The notes beneath the pieces are model-generated. The model searched no databases, had not been told where the DNA came from, and saw only the letters and a program-made list of their open reading frames with translations. 10,359 nt of DNA. Source: an uncultured Oscillospiraceae bacterium. Its GTDB lineage: Bacteria; Bacillota; Clostridia; Oscillospirales; Oscillospiraceae. The DNA lies in assembly GCA_934573945.1 (NCBI GenBank), contig CAKTMQ010000049.1:1-10359 (forward strand), in the 5' to 3' direction. A program made the position numbers and the translations under genes. Positions 5,452 to 10,359 of the stretch are shown piece by piece (the stretch's first letter is position 1; every line of letters starts with the position of its first letter).

Positions 5452-7569
5452 ATGGGCAAGAAAAAGACGAGCAGACGGGCGCTGCTGACCAGTGTGATGG
5501 CATTGGTCATGTGCCTGGTGATGCTGGTGGGTACCACCTTCGCGTGGTTCACCGACAGTGTCACCAGCGGCGTCAACACCATCAAGTCCGGTAATCTGGA
5601 CGTGGCGCTGGCGTATGAAAAGACGGAAAACGAATTTGCGGATGTCACCGAGAGCACCAGGCTGTTTGATGACGCCGCGCTGTGGGAGCCGGGTCATGTG
5701 GAGTACACCGTGCTGAAGGTCAGCAACGTGGGCTCTCTGGCGCTGCGCTATCAGCTGGGCATCAACGTGGCCGGCGAGGTGGGCAGCACCAACGTGCTGG
5801 ATCAGGCTTTCCAGCTGTCCACCTACCTGCGCTATGCGGTGCTGGAAGGCGACAAGTGCAGCCTGAATCGCGCTGAGATGCTGCGGGCCGCCGGTGACGG
5901 CAAGCAGCTGGCCAGCTACACCGGCGCCGAGACCACGCTGCTTCCCGCTGCGGCGGATATGGTGACCGTCGTGGTCTGGATGCCCACCACCGTGGGCAAC
6001 GAGGCCAACCACAAGACCGGCGTGGCCGCGCCCTCCATCAAGCTGGGTGTGAATCTGGTGGCGACGCAGACGCCGTATGAGAACGACAGCTTCGGCAGCG
6101 ACTACGATAAGGACGCCAACGGCAGCCCCGACACAGCCGGTTGGAGCGTCAGCGCCAATGTGACGGCGCCTGTGGCGGCTGAGGGCGATACCGTCCTGAA
6201 AAATGCCGACGGTACCGTGGTGCTGACGGCGCCCGCCGGTTCCACGACCGCCCGGAAGCTGACGCTGACGGTGGCACCCACCGCGACGCCGGACGGCGTT
6301 ACGGTCGGCAGCAGCCAGACCAGCAAGGCCTACGAGATCACCCTGAAGGATCAGGACGGCAATGCGGTGACCGCTGCCGCAGGTACGGTCTTTACGGTGA
6401 ATCTGTTCGTGGGCAAGAACCTGACCGGCGTGAGAGTGTATCACAACGATGCCGAGATGGCGGCGGCCTACGATGCGGCCACCGGCTTTGTGACCTTTAC
6501 CACGGACAGCTTCAGCCCCTACACGGTGGTCTATGACATGGCGGATACCTTCAAGCGCGGCGTCACGGTGTCCGGCATTGCGGGCTATGAGAATGTGGTG
6601 TTTGCCACGCTGCAGGACGCTTATAACGAGATCAGCCCCAAGGTGGAGGCGCTGAGCGGTCTGGGTCAGGAGGTCACCTGCACGCCGGATCAGTTTGACG
6701 CGTTCTATACCGACGACGGCAAGATCACCTGGACGATCTATGAGCCCCAGAAGCTGACGGAAGAGCTGACGTTCTCCTTCGGCAGAAAGGCCTCCTACTA
6801 TGGCCAGCGCAGCCTGACGGAGATCAACGTGGTGGCCGGCAACAGCTCCGCCGCGCTGGATCTGAGCGCCACCAACGGTACGTTCGCGCTGCCCTACAAC
6901 TGGTGGGGCGACAGCGTCAGCAACATCACCTTCCTGTTCAAGGGCATTACCTTCGACGGCATCAAGCGCATCCCCGCCACCTGGGCAAATCAGACGATGC
7001 GCACGCCGTACATCTTTGATGGCTGCACGTTCAACGGCAGCCTCTACGGCTATCATGATTACAACATTGACCTGACCATCAAGAACTGCACGTTCAATGC
7101 CCCGGCCAACACCCCATATGCCATCGTGCTGCAGTCCACCACGGGTATTCCCGGCATCGTGACGCTGGACGGCAACACCTTTAACGGCTACACCCGCGGC
7201 ATCAATATGCAGCGTCCCGGTACGAAGTTCATCGTGACCAACAACACGATCACCAGCACCGTGAGCGTGTCTGACCGCGGTGCGATCCAGATCACCGACG
7301 GCGCGTCCTTTGTGGTCACCGGCAACACCGTCAATGTGAACGCCGGCAACGCATTCTGGTTCCACGACGCCGCCAAGAATGCGGATGTTACCTATACCAT
7401 CAGCGACAATGACATCACGGCGCCTTACCTGGGTTACAGCGGCGCTTCCTTCGATGTCAACCCGAAGATCACCTCCGCAGGCAACAAGTTCAACAGCACG
7501 AACACCCAGCTGTGCATGAAGAAGGGCGCTACGGAGGCGACGGCGACCAACCTGACGGCCATCAAGTGA
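5452..7569 (+). CDS. Secreted TasA/camelysin-like protein with C-terminal beta-helix
   Basis: A 705-aa predicted exported surface protein. The N-terminus (1-35: KKKTSRR, a hydrophobic core, then GTTFAWFTDSVTSGVNTIKSG) is a SipW-dependent-type signal peptide. The next region to about 205 (NLDVALAYEK, LWEPGHVEYTVLKVSNVGSLALRYQL) is typical of TasA/CalY fibre proteins, which are processed by SipW and form biofilm fibres. A linker (SFGSDYDKDANGSPDT) leads to a beta-rich domain (about 236-363) ending GFVTFTTDSFSPYTVVYD. From about 490 to 690 short Asn/Gly/Thr-rich repeats such as FDGCTFNGS, IKNCTFNAP, LDGNTFNGY and VTNNTITS recur about every 20-25 residues, as in right-handed parallel beta-helix (pectate-lyase-like) proteins. 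No LPXTG or C-terminal anchor is visible. The ATG at 5452 follows GGAGG by 6 nt; an upstream in-frame extension from 5299 is leader. No sipW gene is in the window. Substrate or adhesive role is unknown. Confidence 0.85.
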   Translation: MGKKKTSRRALLTSVMALVMCLVMLVGTTFAWFTDSVTSGVNTIKSGNLDVALAYEKTENEFADVTESTRLFDDAALWEPGHVEYTVLKVSNVGSLALRYQLGINVAGEVGSTNVLDQAFQLSTYLRYAVLEGDKCSLNRAEMLRAAGDGKQLASYTGAETTLLPAAADMVTVVVWMPTTVGNEANHKTGVAAPSIKLGVNLVATQTPYENDSFGSDYDKDANGSPDTAGWSVSANVTAPVAAEGDTVLKNADGTVVLTAPAGSTTARKLTLTVAPTATPDGVTVGSSQTSKAYEITLKDQDGNAVTAAAGTVFTVNLFVGKNLTGVRVYHNDAEMAAAYDAATGFVTFTTDSFSPYTVVYDMADTFKRGVTVSGIAGYENVVFATLQDAYNEISPKVEALSGLGQEVTCTPDQFDAFYTDDGKITWTIYEPQKLTEELTFSFGRKASYYGQRSLTEINVVAGNSSAALDLSATNGTFALPYNWWGDSVSNITFLFKGITFDGIKRIPATWANQTMRTPYIFDGCTFNGSLYGYHDYNIDLTIKNCTFNAPANTPYAIVLQSTTGIPGIVTLDGNTFNGYTRGINMQRPGTKFIVTNNTITSTVSVSDRGAIQITDGASFVVTGNTVNVNAGNAFWFHDAAKNADVTYTISDNDITAPYLGYSGASFDVNPKITSAGNKFNSTNTQLCMKKGATEATATNLTAIK

Positions 7570-7620
7570 TCCATTTGCTGTTTTCCCGCATCCTCTGCGG
7601 TGCGTGAATGACCTTCCCTG

Positions 7621-7660
7621 CCGCAAAGCCTGCCCATTCGGGCAGGCTTTGCGGTCTTCT
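7621..7660 (+). terminator. Terminator of the TasA-like gene
   Basis: A perfect 15-bp stem (7621-7635 with 7640-7654, loop ATTC) lies 51 nt after the stop codon and is followed by TCTTCT. The stem is very stable; the T-tract is interrupted. Confidence 0.85.
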
Positions 7661-7713
7661 CCCACAGTATGCCGCATGGCTGCGGAAAGAGGGACGGTCA
7701 TGAAAATTAGGAG

Positions 7714-7742
7714 TTGACGAACGACGGGATTTGTGATAACAT
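7714..7742 (+). promoter_or_regulatory. Promoter of the tRNA-Thr gene
   Basis: TTGACG (7714-7719), 17-nt spacer, TAACAT (7737-7742). The start would be about 12-14 nt before the mature tRNA 5' end at 7762. An alternative -10, TATACT (7742-7747), would be spaced 22 nt, which is too far. Confidence 0.55.
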
Positions 7743-7761
7743 ATACTGCGGCTTACAAAAT

Positions 7762-7837
7762 GCTTGTGTGGCTCAGCTGGCAGAGCAGCTCACTCGTAAT
7801 GAGCAGGTCGCCGGTTCGAATCCGGCCACAAGCTCCA
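7762..7837 (+). tRNA. tRNA-Thr (anticodon CGT)
   Basis: A complete 76-nt cloverleaf. The acceptor GCTTGTG (7762-7768) pairs with CACAAGC (7827-7833). The D-arm is GCTC/GAGC (7771-7774, 7783-7786). The anticodon stem GCTCA/TGAGC holds loop CTCGTAA (7793-7799), whose anticodon CGT reads ACG threonine codons. The T-arm is GCCGG-TTCGAAT-CCGGC (7810-7826). The discriminator is T and CCA is encoded (7835-7837). A terminator follows at once. The T-loop end, acceptor strand and CCA (7821-7837) are copied exactly downstream at 7916-7932. Confidence 0.95.
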
Positions 7838-7840
7838 AAA

Positions 7841-7869
7841 AACAGCACCCTCCCGGGTGCTGTTTTTTT
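7841..7869 (+). terminator. Terminator of tRNA-Thr
   Basis: AACAGCACCC (7841-7850), loop TCCC, GGGTGCTGTT (7855-7864), then a T-run to 7869. The upstream A-run makes it a credible terminator on the minus strand as well. Confidence 0.9.
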
Positions 7870-7935
7870 GTTGAGCTTGTCCGGAGTCGAAGTTTATCCC
7901 CCCTTGCGGGGGAAATCCGGCCACAAGCTCCAAAA

Positions 7936-7964
7936 AACAGCACCCTCTCGGGTGCTGTTTTTTT
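7936..7964 (+). terminator. Duplicated terminator hairpin
   Basis: The second copy of the tRNA terminator: AACAGCACCC (7936-7945), loop TCTC, GGGTGCTGTT (7950-7959) and T-run. It could act as a back-up terminator or terminate transcription from the right on the minus strand. Confidence 0.8.
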
Positions 7965-8009
7965 GTTGAGCTTGTCCGGAGTCGAAGTTTATCCCCCTTG
8001 CGGAGGAAA

Positions 8010-8026
8010 TCCGGCCGCAGACGCCA
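8010..8026 (+). pseudogene. Possible tRNA 3'-end fragment
   Basis: At the start of the third unit the tail reads TCCGGCCGCAGACGCCA. This fits the 3' end of a tRNA: T-loop end, T-stem CCGGC, a 7-nt acceptor strand CGCAGAC, discriminator G and CCA. The T-stem half is that of tRNA-Thr but the acceptor strand is different, and no 5' part of such a tRNA is present. It may be the end of a lost neighbouring tRNA, or a diverged copy. Confidence 0.35.
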
Positions 8027-8047
8027 AAAGAAAAAACGCGTCCGCTC

Positions 8048-8076
8048 TTGCATAAGCGGCGGTGACGGCTTACAAT
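8048..8076 (+). promoter_or_regulatory. Promoter of the yedF cassette
   Basis: TTGCAT (8048-8053), 17-nt spacer, TACAAT (8071-8076), giving a start near 8083 and a leader of about 40 nt. A second possible -10, TATACT (8088-8093), lacks a well-spaced -35. Confidence 0.6.
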
Positions 8077-8123
8077 AGACCCAGCGTTATACTGACAAGA
8101 GAACTGCAAGGAGGAGTTTTGTC

Positions 8124-8729
8124 ATGATACAAGTCAATGCCATGGGCGATGCCTGCCCCATCCCCGTTGTCAAGACGCTGCACGCCATGAAGGAGCTGCA
8201 GGGCGCCGGCACCGTGCAGACGCTGGTGGACAACCGGGTGGCTGTGGAGAACCTGACCCGGCTGGCCGAGAGCAAAGGCTGCACCATCGAGACGGAGCAG
8301 CTGGGCGAGAAGGAATACCGGGTGACCATCACCGTGGGCGAGGGTGCGGAGCTGCCGGAGACGGCAGACAGCATCTGCACCGTCCCCGCGGCGGACAATA
8401 CCGTGGTGGTCGTGTCCGCCGACCACATGGGCGAGGGCGACGAGACGCTGGGCAAGATCCTGCTGAAGGGCTTTCTGTTCGCCCTGACCCAGCAGGAGAC
8501 GCTGCCCAGAACCATTCTGTTTTACAACGGCGGCGCGTTCGTCACCTGCGAAGGCTCCGCCTCACTGGAGGATCTGCAGAAGCTGGCGGAGCAGGGCGTG
8601 GAGATCCTCACCTGCGGCACCTGCCTGAATCACTACGGCCTGACGGAGCAGCTGCGGGTGGGCGGCGTGACCAATATGTACGTCATCGTGGAGAAGCAGA
8701 TACAGGCCACGAAGGTCATCCGTCCCTGA
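8124..8729 (+). CDS. yedF: Sulfurtransferase-like selenium metabolism protein YedF
   Basis: A 201-aa two-domain protein. The N-terminal TusA-like domain (1-73) has the CPxP motif in GDACPIPVVKTL, with Cys11 as the likely persulfide or selenosulfide carrier. The C-terminal DsrE-like domain (about 92-199) has VVVVSADHMGEG, ILFYNGGAF and ILTCGTCLNHYGL, with Cys164 and Cys167. Full-length YedF is the form linked to selenium use in bacteria; E. coli TusA is the single-domain relative that relays sulfur for tRNA modification. The start is set by AAGGAGG (8108-8114) 9 nt upstream. The stop codon overlaps the next ATG in TGATG, so translation of the two is probably coupled. The exact cargo (sulfur or selenium) cannot be told from sequence. 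Confidence 0.92.
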   Translation: MIQVNAMGDACPIPVVKTLHAMKELQGAGTVQTLVDNRVAVENLTRLAESKGCTIETEQLGEKEYRVTITVGEGAELPETADSICTVPAADNTVVVVSADHMGEGDETLGKILLKGFLFALTQQETLPRTILFYNGGAFVTCEGSASLEDLQKLAEQGVEILTCGTCLNHYGLTEQLRVGGVTNMYVIVEKQIQATKVIRP

Positions 8730-8968
8730 TGCGGCAGAGAAAACCGGCGCTGGTCATCACCTTTGACACCACGTCTCAGGCCATGGCGGCGGAGGCGCTG
8801 CTCCAGAACGGCGGTCTGCCGGGGCGGATGATCCCCCTGCCGTCCCAGATCGCGGCGGGCTGCGGGCTGGCGTGGAAGGCGCTGCCGGAGGAGAGGGACA
8901 TACTGTGCGCCGCGCTGGACGCGGCAGGCGCCGTCTACGGCGGCTGCTTCATATTGGAGATGTATTGA
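8729..8968 (+). CDS. DUF3343 protein (putative Se/S carrier-like)
   Basis: A 79-aa protein of the DUF3343 family, small proteins commonly found beside yedF and cysteine desulfurases and proposed to carry sulfur or selenium. It begins with a strand and helix (ALVITFDTTSQAMAAEALL) and has the family-like PLPSQIAAGCGLAWK (37-50), where Cys45 is the likely carrier residue. Cys60 and Cys73 are other cysteines. It ends GGCFILEMY. No good ribosome binding site precedes it; the start codon overlaps the yedF stop (TGATG), consistent with translational coupling. Its own stop overlaps the next start in the same way. The carrier function is inferred from family and context. Confidence 0.85.
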   Translation: MRQRKPALVITFDTTSQAMAAEALLQNGGLPGRMIPLPSQIAAGCGLAWKALPEERDILCAALDAAGAVYGGCFILEMY

Positions 8969-10122
8969 TGGAAAAGCTCATCTATCTGGACAACGCGGCC
9001 ACCACGCTGCACAAGCCGCCCCGGGTGGCGGAAGCCGTGGCGCAGGCCATTCTGACGGCGGGCAACGCCGCCCGGGGCGCTCACGGCGCTTCTCTGCAGG
9101 CGTCCCGCACGGTGTTCCGGACGCGGCAGAAGCTGGCGCGTCTGCTGGGTTGTCCCCGGCCGGATCACGTGGTGTTCACCGCCAACTCCACCATGGCGCT
9201 GAACATCGCCATACAGGGGCTGCTTTCGCCGGAGGATCACGCCATTTCCACCGATCTGGAGCACAACTCCGTGCTGCGCCCCCTGTATGCCCTACAGGCG
9301 CAGGGCATGGGGCTGGACTTCGTCCGGGCTGACCGGCAGGGGCGCATCCGGTACGAGGACTTTGCGCCGCTGTTCCGCGCCAACACCAGAGCCGTGGTCT
9401 GCACCCACGCCTCCAACCTGACGGGGGATATGCTGGACGTGGCGCGTATTGCGGAGCTTGCCCACGCCCACGGGGCACTGTTGATCGTGGACGCCTCCCA
9501 GACGGCAGGCACGATGCCCATCGACATGACCGCGCTGGGCATTGATGTGCTGTGCTTCACCGGCCACAAGGGGCTGCTGGGGCCACAGGGCACCGGTGGG
9601 CTGTGCATCCGTCCCGGTGTGGACATCCGTCCCCTGCTGCGGGGCGGCAGCGGCGTCCACTCCTTTGACCGGGAGCAGCCGCTGGACTACCCCACCCGTC
9701 TGGAGGCGGGTACGATGAACAGCCACGGTCTGGCCGGACTGGACGCGGCGGCGGATTACCTGCTGGAAACAGGTGTGGACAGCATCGAGCGAAAGGAACA
9801 CGCCCTGATGCGGCGGTTCTATGAGGGCGTGCGGCAGCTTGACGGCGTGACGGTCTACGGCGACTTTGCCGTGCCCCGCCGGGCGGCCATCGTGGCGCTG
9901 AATGTCCGGGATCACGACTCTGCCGAGATAGCGGACGCGCTGTATGCCGACTACGGCATCGCCACCCGCCCCGGCGCTCACTGTGCGCCCCGGATCCATG
10001 AGGCGCTGGGCACCGAGCGGCAGGGTGCGGTGCGGTTCAGCTTCTCCGTGTTCAACACGGAGGAAGAAGCAGACGCCGCCATCCACGCCGTAAAGGCGTT
10101 GGCAGAAGAATGCACCCCATAA
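8968..10122 (+). CDS. Cysteine desulfurase family protein (class V aminotransferase fold)
   Basis: A 384-aa PLP enzyme expected to remove sulfur (or selenium) from cysteine (or selenocysteine) as an enzyme-bound persulfide. Visible features are YLDNAATTLHKPP (6-18), the PLP-side EHNSVLRPL (98-106), VCTHASNLTGDMLD (144-157), VDASQTAG (174-181), and the lysine loop CFTGHKGLLGPQGTGGL with Lys201 forming the Schiff base. The catalytic cysteine is Cys339 in RPGAHCAPRIHEALGT, followed by VRFSFSVFNTEEEAD. This pattern fits the TIGR01977-type subgroup better than IscS or SufS; no scaffold gene (iscU/sufU) is adjacent. The ATG at 8968 overlaps the DUF3343 stop by one base; a longer frame from 8872 encodes only an Arg-rich shadow. 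Context suggests it supplies the two carrier proteins upstream. Confidence 0.93.
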   Translation: MEKLIYLDNAATTLHKPPRVAEAVAQAILTAGNAARGAHGASLQASRTVFRTRQKLARLLGCPRPDHVVFTANSTMALNIAIQGLLSPEDHAISTDLEHNSVLRPLYALQAQGMGLDFVRADRQGRIRYEDFAPLFRANTRAVVCTHASNLTGDMLDVARIAELAHAHGALLIVDASQTAGTMPIDMTALGIDVLCFTGHKGLLGPQGTGGLCIRPGVDIRPLLRGGSGVHSFDREQPLDYPTRLEAGTMNSHGLAGLDAAADYLLETGVDSIERKEHALMRRFYEGVRQLDGVTVYGDFAVPRRAAIVALNVRDHDSAEIADALYADYGIATRPGAHCAPRIHEALGTERQGAVRFSFSVFNTEEEADAAIHAVKALAEECTP

Positions 10123-10142
10123 AATCATGATCAAGGTAGAAA

Positions 10143-10172
10143 CAGGCGTTTGGAGCCAGCTCCAAACGCCTG
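10143..10172 (+). terminator. Terminator-like hairpin after the desulfurase gene
   Basis: A perfect 13-bp stem (10143-10155 with 10160-10172, loop CCAG) lies 20 nt after the stop codon. It is followed by CTTACATT, a poor U-tract. It probably ends the yedF cassette, though termination may be incomplete or factor-assisted. Confidence 0.65.
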
Positions 10173-10222
10173 CTTACATTCCGGAAAGTGCTTGCGCAGT
10201 GCAAGAAGCGACAGCTGCTGCG

Positions 10223-10251
10223 TTAACAGCAAAACTTACACCCACTATAAC
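10223..10251 (+). promoter_or_regulatory. Candidate promoter 1 of the right-edge gene
   Basis: TTAACA (10223-10228), 17-nt spacer, TATAAC (10246-10251). It lies in an AT-rich stretch unlike the neighbouring genes. Confidence 0.55.
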
Positions 10252-10261
10252 ATTCCATAGC

Positions 10262-10290
10262 TTTACTTTTCCTGTTAAATATTCTACTAT
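10262..10290 (+). promoter_or_regulatory. Candidate promoter 2 of the right-edge gene
   Basis: TTTACT (10262-10267), 17-nt spacer, TACTAT (10285-10290). It could act in tandem with, or instead of, the promoter at 10223-10251. AT-richness raises the chance of a false match. Confidence 0.4.
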
Positions 10291-10347
10291 ATAGTCACAA
10301 GGAAAAAGAAACCCACCGATGAGAATATTTACAAGGAGGAATCTACC

Positions 10348-10359
10348 ATGAAGAACTTC
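10348..10359 (+). CDS. Start of an unidentified gene, cut by window edge
   Basis: ATG at 10348 follows a strong ribosome binding site (AAGGAGG, 10333-10339) at 8 nt. Only four codons (Met-Lys-Asn-Phe) are inside the window, so the product cannot be named. A Met-Lys start would fit many proteins, including exported ones. The 170 nt before it are AT-rich compared with the rest of the window. Confidence 0.65.

Larger units (their letters stand above)
7821..8009 (+). repeat. Tandem duplication of tRNA tail, terminator and linker
   Basis: Two consecutive units, 7821-7915 (95 bp) and 7916-8009 (94 bp). They differ only by C/T in the terminator loop, one C in a C-run, and G/A in the following G-run. 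Each unit holds the last 17 nt of the tRNA-Thr, a terminator hairpin, and a linker. A third, diverged tail begins at 8010. The linker starts with an inverted near-copy of the tRNA tail (7873-7891 and again in unit 2), so the exact tail at the start of unit 2 can fold with it. Only the first tail belongs to a complete tRNA. Confidence 0.9.

Noticed and set aside
5371..7701. A 776-codon minus-strand frame opposite the TasA-like gene
   Set aside because: It is antisense to a gene with a good promoter, ribosome binding site, signal peptide and terminator, and it runs through that terminator. Its composition is that of a shadow frame.
7916..7932. attL/attR of an integrated mobile element at the tRNA
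   Set aside because: The tail copies are only about 95 bp apart with no integrase or cargo between them; at most this is a scar.
7821..8026. CRISPR array
   Set aside because: Only two units of about 95 bp that are near-identical throughout, with no distinct spacers; they are copies of a tRNA tail and terminator.
7714..8109. Small ORFs on both strands over the tRNA-Thr and its repeats
   Set aside because: They overlap the tRNA and terminators. The minus-strand translation PDSNRRPAHYE is a familiar spurious product of tRNA antisense.

Overview
The window looks like chromosomal DNA of a moderately GC-rich Clostridia member (Bacillota), probably of Oscillospiraceae type. The grounds are strong AGGAGG ribosome binding sites, sigma-A promoters with 17-nt spacers, a YrzB-like DUF1292 protein, a class A penicillin-binding protein, a SLOG/DUF1273 protein, a 4-Cys TSCPD protein, a SipW-type (TasA-like) signal peptide, and a yedF/DUF3343/cysteine desulfurase cassette. 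Family names come from recognising motifs by eye; no database search was run.

Layout. 1-224: no gene. A minus-strand extended -10 promoter and a structured leader or small RNA read leftward out of the window. 225-512 (-): DUF1292 protein with its own promoter and a 5' hairpin. 736-4310 (+): promoter, then an operon of class A PBP, SLOG/DUF1273 protein and TSCPD protein, probably a cell-envelope/housekeeping unit. 4396-4436: a perfect 18-bp terminator hairpin shared by the convergent operon and pduL. 4460-5023 (-): PduL-type phosphotransacylase with a long hairpin at the 5' end of its transcript. 5245-7569 (+): a very good promoter, a 170-nt leader with four consecutive hairpins, and a 705-aa secreted TasA-like/beta-helix protein, closed by a terminator at 7621-7654. 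7714-8025: a tRNA-Thr(CGT) gene whose 3' tail, terminator and following linker are tandemly duplicated. 8048-10122 (+): promoter and a tightly coupled sulfur/selenium cassette (yedF, DUF3343 carrier-like protein, cysteine desulfurase) in which successive genes overlap by one base (TGATG). 10123-10347: terminator-like hairpin and an AT-rich region with two candidate promoters, leading into a gene cut by the right edge.

The most unusual signal is not a protein. Three related imperfect palindromes with a TTGACAAGG-type core lie at 541-590, 4337-4379 and about 5072-5125. Two of them begin, within a few bases, at the predicted transcription start of a minus-strand gene (DUF1292 and pduL), so both mRNAs would start with a long stem-loop; the third lies between the TSCPD stop codon and its terminator. 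This is either a hairpin RNA/regulatory family or a small dispersed palindromic element. The second unusual signal is the duplicated tRNA tail, whose linker also holds an inverted near-copy of the tail and which ends in a fragment shaped like the 3' end of a different tRNA.
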